This document shows positions 44,322 through 53,456 of a stretch of 64,000 nucleotides of DNA, in pieces. The position numbers were made by a program, and so were the translations under genes. Each line of letters begins with the position of its first letter. The first letter of the stretch is position 1. The DNA is from Clostridium_AM sp900759715 (GTDB taxonomy: Bacteria; Bacillota; Clostridia; Clostridiales; Clostridiaceae), in the NCBI GenBank assembly GCA_900759715.1, contig CAAEXF010000132.1, positions 62,001 to 126,000 of the forward strand. The letters are read 5' to 3'. The notes under the pieces are model-generated. The model saw only the letters and a program-made list of their open reading frames with translations. It had not been told where the DNA came from and did not search any database.

Positions 44322-44966
44322 ATGACATTAGAAAATAGTATAGAAACTGCTACACTATCTCTTGGATGATTCTGGGGACCAGATGCCAAGTTTGGACATT
44401 TAAATGGGGTATTATCTACAAGAGTCGGTTACTGCGGAGGAAAAAAATTAAATCCAACTTATCGTGATTTAGGCGATCACACCGAAACAATACAAATAGA
44501 TTTTGATATGGATAAGCTTTCTTATAAAGAAATTCTGGACATGTTTTGGAAAAATCATAACCCGACTAGACAGCCTTATTCTACACAGTATAAATCTGCT
44601 ATATTTTACGCTAATGAATTTCAAAAATCTACGGCTTTAGATATGAAAAAGGCTTTGGAAAATGATTTAAAAACTAAAATTTATACAGAAATCCTGCCTA
44701 TGTCTACATTTTATTATGCAGAACTGTACCATCAAAAATATTACTTACAGCTTGAAACTGCATTAGCTATGGAAATTAGAAACAAATATCCTTCAGCTAA
44801 GGAATTTATAAATTCTACAGAGGCTGCCCGCTTAAACTCTTATATTGCTGGTTACGGAACTGTTGATGATATAAAGGATTCTGCGGCAAAGTTTAGTTGG
44901 GATAACACTATTGAAAAACTTCTTTTATTAAATAATAAATCTTCAGATAACATTCTTAATTGTTAA
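44322..44966 (+). CDS. msrA: Peptide methionine sulfoxide reductase A, probable selenoprotein (UGA at the catalytic position)
   Basis: The frame runs ATG 44322 to TAA 44966, 214 codons, with GGAGGTG 8 nt upstream and a single in-frame TGA at 44367-44369. That codon is residue 16 in SLG-U-FWGPDAKFG, exactly where MsrA has its catalytic Cys (GCFWG). Downstream the MsrA pattern is intact: RVGYCGG, YRDLGDHTETI, FWKNHNPTRQPYSTQY, YYAELYHQKY. So TGA most likely encodes selenocysteine, as known for a clostridial 1-Cys-type MsrA. A simple frame call would give only a truncated 152-aa protein from 44508. The last residue is a Cys that might act in resolution. msrB lies elsewhere in the window. Confidence 0.88.
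44382..44400 (+). promoter_or_regulatory. Candidate bacterial SECIS hairpin in msrA
   Basis: GATGCCA (44382-44388) pairs with TGG-A-CATT (44393-44400) with one bulged A; the loop AGTT starts about 20 nt after the UGA, inside the usual range. A second hairpin, TCTGG-GGA-CCAGA (44371-44383), is closer and would compete. Confidence 0.45.
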
Positions 44967-45005
44967 GCTAAAACAAATTTATTGTAAATATAAAATTTCT
45001 TAAAT

Positions 45006-45041
45006 AAAAGTGACCCAAAAAGTATATTTCAGGTCACTTTT
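45006..45041. terminator. Bidirectional terminator after msrA
   Basis: AAAAGTGACC pairs with GGTCACTTTT between convergent msrA and the flotillin gene. Confidence 0.8.
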
Positions 45042-45077
45042 ATCTAAAATTTAATATCCGCTCTAAAGCTGATTTTT

Positions 45078-45093
45078 TATAAACAGGATTCTT
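45078..45093. repeat. Dispersed 16-mer TATAAACAGGATTCTT, copy 2
   Basis: Identity with the copy at 56428 continues as TTA-x-CTTCAG. Confidence 0.6.
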
Positions 45094-45124
45094 ACCTTCA
45101 GTAGGATAAAATAAGTTTCTTAAC

Positions 45125-46612
45125 TTATTTTGTCACATCTCCACCTTTTGATTCTTCATTTTTCTTTAATGAACCTTTGCTTAGGAAATCCATAACTTTT
45201 ACACCTGTCAATGCCTCTACTGCCTCAGGAAGCTGTGCCATAATATCAGTGACATAACCAGTGACTTTTGAAGCACCTTTTCCTTCTCCTGTACCACTAT
45301 CAACAATAACAATTTTTTCAGTTTTGGACAATGGTTCAGAAATAGCCTTCGCAATTTCAGGTAATTTTTCTATAATCATTTGAGCCATAGCAGCATCATT
45401 GTATAATTTAAATGCTTCTGCTTTTTTCATCATAGCCTCTGCTTCCGCTTTACCTTTTTCTCTGATTATATCTACTTCTGCCATACCTTGAAGCTTTAAA
45501 GCATCTGCCTTTGCCTTACCTTCTAATTCAATTGATCTTGCTCTTGCTTCTGCATCCGCGATTTCCTTATATCTAACTGCATCTGCTGTTTGCACCTGTC
45601 TATATTTATCCGCTTCTGCCTGCTTCTTAACTGTAGCTTCAAGTTCTCTCTCTTTTCTAGCAGCCTCTTTTTCAGCAAGTTCAATCTCTTTTTCCTTTTT
45701 AGTAATCTCTACCTGAACTGTAGCATCTGCAAGTTCCTTTTCCTTCTGCTTTTTAGTGATCTCTACCTGCATCTGTGTTTCGGTAACTTCCTTCTTAACC
45801 TTATTAGATTCAATTTCATATGCAAGGTCTGATATAGCTTTGGCTTGCTCTTGCTCTTTTCTATACGCTTGTACTTTTAATTCTTTTTGTTTTACAGATT
45901 CAGCAATTTGAGTTTCTGATAAAATTCTAGCAGCCTCTCCCTCTCTAATTGCATCTGAGGTTTTAATTTTTGTTTCTTTTGCTGCATATGCTTCTGCTAT
46001 TTGGGCATCTCTTTTAACTGCTGCAATTCTCGGTTTACCAAGAGCCTCCAAATAACCGTTTTTATCTGAAATATCCTTAATAGTTAGAACCTTTAACTCA
46101 AGTCCCATTTGTGCAAGGTCAATTGCCGCAACTTCCTGAACGTGAGAAGCAAACATTTCCCTATCTTTATATATTTCTTCTACTGTCATTTTTGAAACAA
46201 TTTCTCTAAGCTTACCTTCTAGGACATTCTTTGTTGTGTGTACAATAACTTGAAGAGTATGCTGCATTCCGTTTGATGTATTAAATTGCTCTGCAGCAGA
46301 TAAAATTGAATTAGTATCTGACTTTACCTTTACAACTGCAACTCCATCTGCGGTGATTCCCACTCCCTGTCCAGTTAAAGCACCATCAATACTTATTTCA
46401 ATCTCCATATTTTCTAGTGATATTTTGTCTGTCCTTTCTAACATTGGTATTACAAATCCACCACCGCCAGTAATAACTCTCTTTTTAAGACCTGTAACAA
46501 CCAATGCTTTGTCCTGAGGTACTCTTTTCCACATGGAGAAAACCCCCAATGCTAAAAGTATAATGACCCCAACAATGATTACAGGAACAATCATAATTGA
46601 CATGTCGAACAT
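45125..46612 (-). CDS. floT: Flotillin-family (SPFH/band 7) protein
   Basis: A 495-aa flotillin. An N-terminal membrane helix (~5-27), an SPFH domain (~35-190, including VEEIYKDREMFASHVQEVA), then a long Ala/Glu/Lys-rich coiled coil (~200-405) and a C-terminal GKGASKVTGYVTDIMAQLPEAVEALTGV segment match YuaG/FloT. Flotillins scaffold membrane microdomains. It follows an NfeD-like gene by 46 bp, the same pairing as yuaF-yuaG in Bacillus. Confidence 0.93.
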   Translation of the reverse strand: MFDMSIMIVPVIIVGVIILLALGVFSMWKRVPQDKALVVTGLKKRVITGGGGFVIPMLERTDKISLENMEIEISIDGALTGQGVGITADGVAVVKVKSDTNSILSAAEQFNTSNGMQHTLQVIVHTTKNVLEGKLREIVSKMTVEEIYKDREMFASHVQEVAAIDLAQMGLELKVLTIKDISDKNGYLEALGKPRIAAVKRDAQIAEAYAAKETKIKTSDAIREGEAARILSETQIAESVKQKELKVQAYRKEQEQAKAISDLAYEIESNKVKKEVTETQMQVEITKKQKEKELADATVQVEITKKEKEIELAEKEAARKERELEATVKKQAEADKYRQVQTADAVRYKEIADAEARARSIELEGKAKADALKLQGMAEVDIIREKGKAEAEAMMKKAEAFKLYNDAAMAQMIIEKLPEIAKAISEPLSKTEKIVIVDSGTGEGKGASKVTGYVTDIMAQLPEAVEALTGVKVMDFLSKGSLKKNEESKGGDVTK

Positions 46613-46658
46613 ATTTCTCTCCCCTTTTTATTATATTTTTTATTTAATAAATTTTGAT

Positions 46659-47219
46659 TTATTCATTTAAAGGTTGAACATAAAATACATTATTTTTAAT
46701 TTCGTATATAATTACATCTTCTCCTTGTAATATTGATTTTTTACCAATATGCTGTGCAGGTGCATTATATTTATTTCCGTTAACAATATATGATATAACT
46801 CCAAATCCATTTTCTAATATTGGAGATATAACTATAGCTTTCATTCCTATAAGCTTATCCTGGGAAACTGCACTTGTATTTTGTGCTTTATATAGAGGTA
46901 CTACTACAAATCTATATAATACAAAGGAAATCATAAGACCCAGTGCAAGTGCCAATAGGAATGTAAATATTTTGTTTAGCCCGTAGTGACTGCCCATAAT
47001 CCCAACACCACCAAATATAGTGATAAATGAAACTATAGTTATAGGTTTTAATGGAAAAACCGTGAGTGTATGCCCTGAACCTTGAGTATCAATATGAGTG
47101 TCAACATGTGTATCAATATGCCCCCCAATGTGAATAAAATCAAACAAACCTCCTAATAAAAATGTTACCAAGGTGTATATAACTCCTACCAAAAAAATAA
47201 TAGTATATACATGTTCCAT
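46659..47219 (-). CDS. NfeD/YuaF-like membrane protein
   Basis: A ~186-aa partner of flotillin. I start at ATG 47219 (MEHVYTII), since AGGAGGGG lies 4-5 nt upstream; the longer frame to 47276 has no SD. It has three or so membrane helices and a C-terminal OB-like domain (KLIGMKAIVISPI...NKYNAPAQHIGKK). An unusual external loop reads HIGGHIDTHVDTHIDTQGSGH, with repeated His-Ile/Val-Asp-Thr units that could bind metal. Confidence 0.85.
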   Translation of the reverse strand: MEHVYTIIFLVGVIYTLVTFLLGGLFDFIHIGGHIDTHVDTHIDTQGSGHTLTVFPLKPITIVSFITIFGGVGIMGSHYGLNKIFTFLLALALGLMISFVLYRFVVVPLYKAQNTSAVSQDKLIGMKAIVISPILENGFGVISYIVNGNKYNAPAQHIGKKSILQGEDVIIYEIKNNVFYVQPLNE

Positions 47220-47613
47220 AAAACCCCTCCTTAATACCCTATGTATAACACTTTTAGTCTTATTTCGAAATTTCATTAATTATTGCATAATACATATTTA
47301 GTAAATGGACATATAGATTATCAGAATGTTTGCTAATTATAATATATAATAGGTTATTGAATAACTTATTATATATTATACCTTATTATACCACATATTA
47401 CATTTAAATCAAACCATTAATAGGCTGTATTGAGTAATCTATATAGACAATCAACTAAATATTAGAATTAAGTTATGTTTTCTAACTTACGCTCACTAAT
47501 GCTAAATATCACTCTCTAAATTATATTTATCAGCATTAGTAATAAAGTAAGTTAAAAATTCAGTTTTACCTGTACACTAAACAACTGGTTTTTTCTTTTC
47601 TCAAAATAATAAA
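47220..47613. other. Gene-free region with an inverted-repeat element
   Basis: No gene was seen. An imperfect inverted repeat (TAACTTACGCTCACTAATGCT at 47483-47503 against 47532-47554) and a TTATTGAATAA palindrome near 47355 stand out. It may also hold the promoter of the NfeD-flotillin pair. Confidence 0.45.
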
Positions 47614-47644
47614 ACTGTTTTTTCCTTTTAAGAAAAAACAGTTC
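47614..47644 (-). terminator. Terminator downstream of the TSUP transporter
   Basis: AACTGTTTTTTC pairs with GAAAAAACAGTT, flanked by A/T tracts. Confidence 0.65.
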
Positions 47645-47725
47645 TATATTGAAAATACAAAATTGAAAATACAAATATTTTAAGTATTTAGCGGTCGTAG
47701 ACAAACTCTATCTGAAACCAAGAAT

Positions 47726-48481
47726 TTAACCTATCATTCCATAAAGCATTTTAGTTGCTACAGCTAGAGACATAGTGACAAAGATTGGTTTTATAAGTTT
47801 TGCGCCCTTATTTAAAGCAACCTTTGTCCCTAATTTTGCTCCTATTATCATAAATAGAGCTACTGGTATGCCTATTTTATAATCAATTTGTCCTCGTAGT
47901 GCAAACAAACCTAAAGACGCAATATTACTTACAAAGTTTAAAACTTTTCCGTTTCCACCAGCACGAGTAAAATCAAAAGAAAATATGCTTATAAGTCCGA
48001 ATATTAAGAATGAACCTGTACCAGGGCCGAAAAAACCATCATAGAAACCTAAGGATAATGCAAGGATCATTCCAAGTAAAATATTCTTTTTAGTAAGACC
48101 TTGAAAGTTATCTTCAGTTCCTATGTTCTTTGAAAATAGGCTATAAATACTGACAAGTAGTAGAAGTACTAGTACTATGGTATTGAGGTACTTTGCACTG
48201 ACATTAAGAACAGTATTTACACCTAGAACAGCACCTATAAATGTAAAGGGAGCTAAAAACTTTATAAGCTTAAAATCTACCTTACCAGATTGAGCAAATT
48301 TAATAGAACTTGTGAAGGAAGCACAGGAAGAAGAAAACTTGTTTGTCCCTAATGCTAAATGAGGAGGAATACCCGCCATTAAGAATGCAGGCATACTTAT
48401 AATTCCGCCGCCGCCAGCTATAGAATCTACAAATGCAGCACAAAATCCAGCTGCGCATAAAAATATTAAGTTATTAATCAA
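47726..48481 (-). CDS. TSUP-family (TauE/SafE) sulfite/sulfonate exporter-like protein
   Basis: A 251-aa membrane protein with about eight helices. N-terminal FVDSIAGGGGIISMPAFLMAGIPPHLALGTNKFSS and the second-half FYDGFFGPGTGSFLIFG are the two repeat signatures of the family. Start is TTG 48481 with AAGGAGTG upstream. TSUP proteins move sulfite or organosulfur anions. It follows a class V PLP enzyme on the same strand. Confidence 0.92.
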   Translation of the reverse strand: MINNLIFLCAAGFCAAFVDSIAGGGGIISMPAFLMAGIPPHLALGTNKFSSSCASFTSSIKFAQSGKVDFKLIKFLAPFTFIGAVLGVNTVLNVSAKYLNTIVLVLLLLVSIYSLFSKNIGTEDNFQGLTKKNILLGMILALSLGFYDGFFGPGTGSFLIFGLISIFSFDFTRAGGNGKVLNFVSNIASLGLFALRGQIDYKIGIPVALFMIIGAKLGTKVALNKGAKLIKPIFVTMSLAVATKMLYGMIG

Positions 48482-48560
48482 GATTATACACTCCTTTAAT
48501 AATTATACTAATCTTCATATCTGAACTATATTTTTTAGATTACAACTTTTCTTAATTTGA

Positions 48561-49838
48561 TTACAATTGAGATATCTCCATTGTTACTTTTAAGAATTTA
48601 TCAATATCCGCAGTTGAATTACAATGTAATGGTGCAACTCTAATAGTACCATCTAAATTGAAAGATTCAAGCATTCTCTTTGAATATGGGTTAGAAATCA
48701 ATCTGTCATATACAATGACGCCTCTTTTTTCATATTCTCTAACTGCTTGTGTGTAGCCTATATTATCAAAGCCAATTGCAATTATAAAATCTCTTTTTGT
48801 AAGATCTTCGTAATCAAAGAATACTTTAACACCTTTTATATTTCTAAGTCCGGTAATTTCATTAGTGCCGTTAATCATCCTAGCCATTAAAGCTCTTTCT
48901 TGTAGAGTAATTTTTGTCATACCACAAGCAAATAATTCACGTCTATCACTACTATCAATAAATTTGCTGCCAATCCAACATACATAGTTTACTATTTCAG
49001 TAACTACAGCAAATTGTGATGGAGCAGGACTACCTAGTTCCCATACATCGGCTTCTTTAGAACTTAATTTATGGTGTGGAAGCTCTGCTACTCTCTCAGA
49101 TAACCAAGCAATTCCTGAGCCTCTACACCCAAAGAATTTGTACGGGGCAAAGCTAATAGCATCAGCAGGAGTTTTTTGAAGATCTATTAAAGCATGTGGG
49201 GCATGCTGTACTGCATCTACAATAATATATAAATCAGGTTTAATTTCACGAGCTTTTTTTATTATATTCTCAATATCATAGATAGCACCTGAAATGTTTG
49301 ATGCATACATTACACTTAATAGGCATGTATCTTTGTCTATTAATTTAATAATTTCATCAACATCTACTCCACCTGTGACAGGGTTGCTTTTTGCCACTCT
49401 AAGTTCCTTGTCTAATTTTTCAGCATAATACTCGATTGAGTCATATGCTGAAGGATGTTCCAGTATAGATGTCACCATATTTGTGCCACTAATATTTTCA
49501 GCAATAGCTCGTATTATATCAAACATAGCTTGAGAAGCTGTTAGTGATGTAAAAACACTACCGTCTTTTGCATTGAAAATAGTTCTTACATCATTAATTC
49601 CATCTTCTAGAACTTTTTGTAAATATGATGCTGTTTTATGAATAGGCCCCGGATAATCTGGAATAGCATCAATTTTGGTAAATTGTTCTACTGCTTTTTT
49701 AAGTCTGAAAGAGCCTCCAGCGTTACCGAAAAAAAGCCTTTCACCAATATTAGGGTCAGTATCTACATAGTAAAAAAGTTCCTTAATTTCTTTTAATAGC
49801 TCATTTGAAAATAATTCTCCATTTTTTATGTTACTCAT
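48561..49838 (-). CDS. Class V aminotransferase/desulfurase-family PLP enzyme
   Basis: A ~425-aa PLP protein of the SufS/NifS superfamily. PLP lysine lies in SFAPYKFFGCRGSG; LEHPSAYDSIEYY and VDAVQHAPH precede it. The C-terminal part lacks an obvious SGCFC-type nucleophile loop, so it may be a lyase or aminotransferase, not a desulfurase. Start at ATG 49838, 9 nt after GGAG. Downstream is a TauE-like exporter; a LysR regulator is divergent. Confidence 0.82.
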   Translation of the reverse strand: MSNIKNGELFSNELLKEIKELFYYVDTDPNIGERLFFGNAGGSFRLKKAVEQFTKIDAIPDYPGPIHKTASYLQKVLEDGINDVRTIFNAKDGSVFTSLTASQAMFDIIRAIAENISGTNMVTSILEHPSAYDSIEYYAEKLDKELRVAKSNPVTGGVDVDEIIKLIDKDTCLLSVMYASNISGAIYDIENIIKKAREIKPDLYIIVDAVQHAPHALIDLQKTPADAISFAPYKFFGCRGSGIAWLSERVAELPHHKLSSKEADVWELGSPAPSQFAVVTEIVNYVCWIGSKFIDSSDRRELFACGMTKITLQERALMARMINGTNEITGLRNIKGVKVFFDYEDLTKRDFIIAIGFDNIGYTQAVREYEKRGVIVYDRLISNPYSKRMLESFNLDGTIRVAPLHCNSTADIDKFLKVTMEISQL

Positions 49839-49962
49839 TTTATACATCTCCTTTTAAAGCATTGATACTTTATTTGATTGTATCATGGTAAAATGATATA
49901 ATCTAATTCATATATTTATATAATTGTTATATAAATATAATTATATATAGGGAGATAGTAAA

Positions 49963-50910
49963 ATGTTTCAAGGAATGGACTATGTATACGAAGTTTATAA
50001 AGAAGGTAGCTTTTCAAAAGCTGCAAAAAATCTTTATATCAGTCAACCAGCACTAAGTGCATATATCAAAAAAATAGAAACAGATCTAGGAGTTCCTTTG
50101 TTCGATAGAAGTACCACACCAATACATTTAACTGAACCAGGGAAAATGTATATAAAGTCTATCCTTCAGGTCAAAGCCATTGAAAATAATCTTGAACAGT
50201 ACTTTCAAGATATAATGAATCTAAAAAAAGGAAAAATTTCTATTGGTGGTTCAAATTTCTTTTGTTCATATGTGCTTCCTGATATAATAGCAGAGTTCAA
50301 AAAACAACAACCAGGTATAACTGTAGATTTATCTGAAGTCAATTCTCTTGGTTTAAAGGAAGAATTGATGAAGGAAACAATTGATTTAGGAATAGAATGT
50401 TGTTCTTTAGATACAAAACACTTTGAAAATTACGTAATTGGCAGAGAAAATATTATTTTAGCGGTGCCAGGAAATTATAAAATCAACGATGAATTAATCG
50501 CCTATCGCTTATCATTTCAGGATATAGCAGATAATAGACATCTATCCCCTGATTTTCCATCCGTACAGTTAAACAAATTTGCAAATGAGCCCTTTATTAT
50601 ACTTAAAAAAGGTAATGATATGTATACACGTAGTATTAAATTATGTCAAAAAGCTGGATTTGTACCAAAAGCGGTAATGTATATAGACCAATTAATGACA
50701 TCTTATCATATTGCTTGCAAAGGTATGGGAATTGCATTCATACGAGATTCTTTAGTAAACCATGTGAACTTTAATCAAGATATTTGTTTCTATAAACTAG
50801 CGGACGAGCTTTCTAGTAGAGAACTAGTTTTGATACGAAAAAAGAATCGATATTTATCTAGAAGTGTTGATGCATTCATAAATTCGGTTACGTCTTTTTT
50901 TTCAAGTTAA
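49963..50910 (+). CDS. LysR-family transcriptional regulator
   Basis: A 315-aa LysR regulator. N-terminal winged helix (YVYEVYKEGSFSKAAKNLYISQPALSAYIKKIE) and a substrate domain from ~90. Divergent from the PLP-enzyme/TSUP pair across 124 bp, the standard arrangement for a LysR target, so it probably controls them in answer to an amino-acid or sulfur compound. Confidence 0.92.
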   Translation: MFQGMDYVYEVYKEGSFSKAAKNLYISQPALSAYIKKIETDLGVPLFDRSTTPIHLTEPGKMYIKSILQVKAIENNLEQYFQDIMNLKKGKISIGGSNFFCSYVLPDIIAEFKKQQPGITVDLSEVNSLGLKEELMKETIDLGIECCSLDTKHFENYVIGRENIILAVPGNYKINDELIAYRLSFQDIADNRHLSPDFPSVQLNKFANEPFIILKKGNDMYTRSIKLCQKAGFVPKAVMYIDQLMTSYHIACKGMGIAFIRDSLVNHVNFNQDICFYKLADELSSRELVLIRKKNRYLSRSVDAFINSVTSFFSS

Positions 50911-50993
50911 TGGTTTGGGAAAATTTTATGTACTCTTTGTTTAATTTATCAGTTTTATTTACTAAACAAACAACTTAACTTTGCAAATAAAAA

Positions 50994-51049
50994 AAATATA
51001 TTGAGATTGTAATATGAACGAATGTTTAATTTACAATCTCAATATATTT
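50994..51049. terminator. Strong bidirectional terminator
   Basis: A 19-bp perfect stem, AAATATATTGAGATTGTAA with 51031-51049, between convergent genes. Confidence 0.85.
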
Positions 51050-51186
51050 AAATTGTTGCTTCTAGTGTAATTGTCATAATTTAATTAGGAAATTTAAGAT
51101 TGATTATTTATGAAAATAATAACCTTAACTTAAACTTCAATCATGCTTATACAAGCAAGTATTTCTGTATACCTTTATGGTCTCAA

Positions 51187-52926
51187 TTACGAAACTTGTT
51201 CAAATTGTAAACTATATAAAGAAGCATATATACCCTTTTTATGCATAAGCTGTTCATGGGTTCCTGATTCTCTAATGCCATCCTCTGTCAATACCAAGAT
51301 TTCATCCGCATTTTTTATAGTACTTAATCTATGAGCTATAACTATAGTAGTTCTATTTTTTGAAAGCTCTTCTAAAGACTTTTGAATATATTTTTCACTC
51401 TCGTTATCAAGAGCAGATGTTGCTTCATCAAGAATCAAAATTGGTGGATTTTTAAGAAATGCTCTAGCGATAGATATTCTTTGCTTTTGTCCACCAGAAA
51501 GTTTAACCCCTCTTTCCCCAACAAAAGTATCATATCCATCTTCTAAGTTCATTATGAATTCATGAGCATTTGCCTTCTTAGCCGCTTCAATTATTTCTTT
51601 ATCAGATGCTCCCGGTTTTCCGTATGCAATGTTTTCTTTTATAGTACCAGAAAACATATATACATCCTGCTGTACAATGCCTATAACCTTTCTTAGAGAT
51701 TTCAATTTTATATCTCTAATATCTTTTCCATCTATTTTTATAGAACCACTATCTATTTCATAAAATCTAGGTATAAGGCTGCAGAAGGTAGTTTTACCAC
51801 CTCCTGATGGTCCTACTAGCGCAACATTTCTTCCTGCATTAACTTTTATATTTACATTATTTAATATTGTACTTTTATCATCGTAGCTGAAAGACACATC
51901 ATTAAATTCTATTTCACCCTTAATTTCTTTTAATTCTACAGCATTAAGCTTATCCATTATATCTGGTACAGTATTAATTACTTCTAAAAATCTGGCAAAA
52001 CCAGTAATACCTTTCTGAAACTGTTCTGTAAAATTCACTAGTTTATCTATAGGGCTTAAAAATATGTTTATATATAAAATATATATAACTAGGTCTGATA
52101 CCTTTGCTTCTCCCCTACTAATGAATATTCCACCTAATAATATAACAGTAAGATATAAAATTCCCTGAAAGAAGCCATTTCCGCTAAAGAATTTTCCCAT
52201 AATAAAATATCCTGCTTCTTTGGTTTCTAAAAACTCCATGTTTCCTTTTTTAAACTTACTATTTTCAACTTCCTCATTTGAAAATGATTTTACTACTCTA
52301 ATACCAGAAAGACTATCTTGAATTTGAGCATTAACATTTGCTATCTTCTGTCTATTTTTCATAAAGATAAACTTCATTTTTTTATTATAGAAGTATGAGA
52401 AATATAACATAACCATAGTTAAAAAGAATAATGCCGAAGTAATCTTAACATTTATATTCATAAGTATTATAAATGAACCTAATATTTTAATTATAGAAAT
52501 AAACAAATCTTCTGGGCCATGATGTGCTAATTCCGATATATCAAAAAGGTCAGTAATTATTCTAGACATCAACTTACCTGTATTATTGTTATCGTAATAT
52601 GAAAAAGATAACTTTTGAAGATGATTAAAAATATCACTTCTCATATCCGCTTCCATTTTAGCTCCCATTATATGTCCCCATGAAGTTATATAATATTGAC
52701 AAAAATATCTTATTATATACATTGCAAGCAGAGCAACTCCAATTAGAACTACAAATTTAATTATTTGATCACTAGTTTTATTTGTGTATACATCATTCAG
52801 CATATATCTTACTATTATTGGAAACACAAGATCAATTGCTGAAAGTATAAGAGCACAAAACATGTCCATAAAAAACATATTTTTATAAGGCTTATAGTAT
52901 CCTATAAACTTCTTTAAAGTATCCAT
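51187..52926 (-). CDS. ABC exporter, fused permease and ATPase (MsbA/BmrA-like half-transporter)
   Basis: A 579-aa half-transporter: six membrane helices (~1-320), then the ATPase with Walker A GPSGGGKTT, Q-loop IVQQDVYMFSG, signature LSGGQKQR, Walker B ILILDEATSALD and switch His in AHRLST. It works as a homodimer or with a partner. GGAGG precedes the ATG. Alone in its operon, with a 109-nt palindromic element about 130 bp upstream. Substrate unknown; lipid or drug export is usual. Confidence 0.93.
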   Translation of the reverse strand: MDTLKKFIGYYKPYKNMFFMDMFCALILSAIDLVFPIIVRYMLNDVYTNKTSDQIIKFVVLIGVALLAMYIIRYFCQYYITSWGHIMGAKMEADMRSDIFNHLQKLSFSYYDNNNTGKLMSRIITDLFDISELAHHGPEDLFISIIKILGSFIILMNINVKITSALFFLTMVMLYFSYFYNKKMKFIFMKNRQKIANVNAQIQDSLSGIRVVKSFSNEEVENSKFKKGNMEFLETKEAGYFIMGKFFSGNGFFQGILYLTVILLGGIFISRGEAKVSDLVIYILYINIFLSPIDKLVNFTEQFQKGITGFARFLEVINTVPDIMDKLNAVELKEIKGEIEFNDVSFSYDDKSTILNNVNIKVNAGRNVALVGPSGGGKTTFCSLIPRFYEIDSGSIKIDGKDIRDIKLKSLRKVIGIVQQDVYMFSGTIKENIAYGKPGASDKEIIEAAKKANAHEFIMNLEDGYDTFVGERGVKLSGGQKQRISIARAFLKNPPILILDEATSALDNESEKYIQKSLEELSKNRTTIVIAHRLSTIKNADEILVLTEDGIRESGTHEQLMHKKGIYASLYSLQFEQVS

Positions 52927-53456
52927 TTATGTCCCTCCTTTAATTTATTAATACATCTGTCACAAAACTGTATTAGTATTTATTTTTTGTACAATAAAAT
53001 AAAGTTATCATCTTATGAATTAATATTCAATAGCAAAATAATTTTTCAAAAAATTTTTGCTTCTATGTAATTCTAAACCCAAACTGCCGGAACACTACTT
53101 GAAACCACCTCTACAGGGGGGAGAGTGAATTTTAAGTAATGTGGTTTTAGATTACATAGAAGCAATAAAATCAAACAGAATATTTGATTAAGATAATTGC
53201 ATTTTAATAAGATATAGTAATATTAAATAAAAAAAACAGTACAATATTAATGCTATATATACCATTAATACCATATATTTTTATTGTATTACTTAATTAT
53301 TTATAAATCAATGGGGTTTTTGTATATTCTTATCAATATTATAAGAAAAATGAATTATTATATACTTTTTTATGAAAACACCCACAAATATTTAAAAAAT
53401 TTATGAACTTTTTTAAATATTTGCGGCTTATATTAAATTTTATATTTAAACTATTT
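52927..53456. other. Gene-free region upstream of the ABC exporter
   Basis: About 530 bp with no gene. It contains one palindromic element (listed separately) and otherwise AT-rich DNA. Confidence 0.5.
53057..53165. repeat. 109-nt palindromic element
   Basis: TTGCTTCTATGTAA (53057-53070) and TTACATAGAAGCAA (53152-53165) are perfect inverse complements. Inner segments also pair (CTAAACC with GGTTTTAG; ACACTACTT with AAGTAATGT), better on the minus strand thanks to G-U pairs. A GC-rich core CCACCTCTACAGGGGGGAGAG stands out. Could be a MITE or a structured leader of the ABC exporter. Confidence 0.6.

Noticed and set aside
44508..44966. msrA as a truncated 152-aa gene or simple pseudogene
   Set aside because: The upstream frame has the SD and the full MsrA N-terminus, broken only by TGA at the catalytic position; no other lesion is present.
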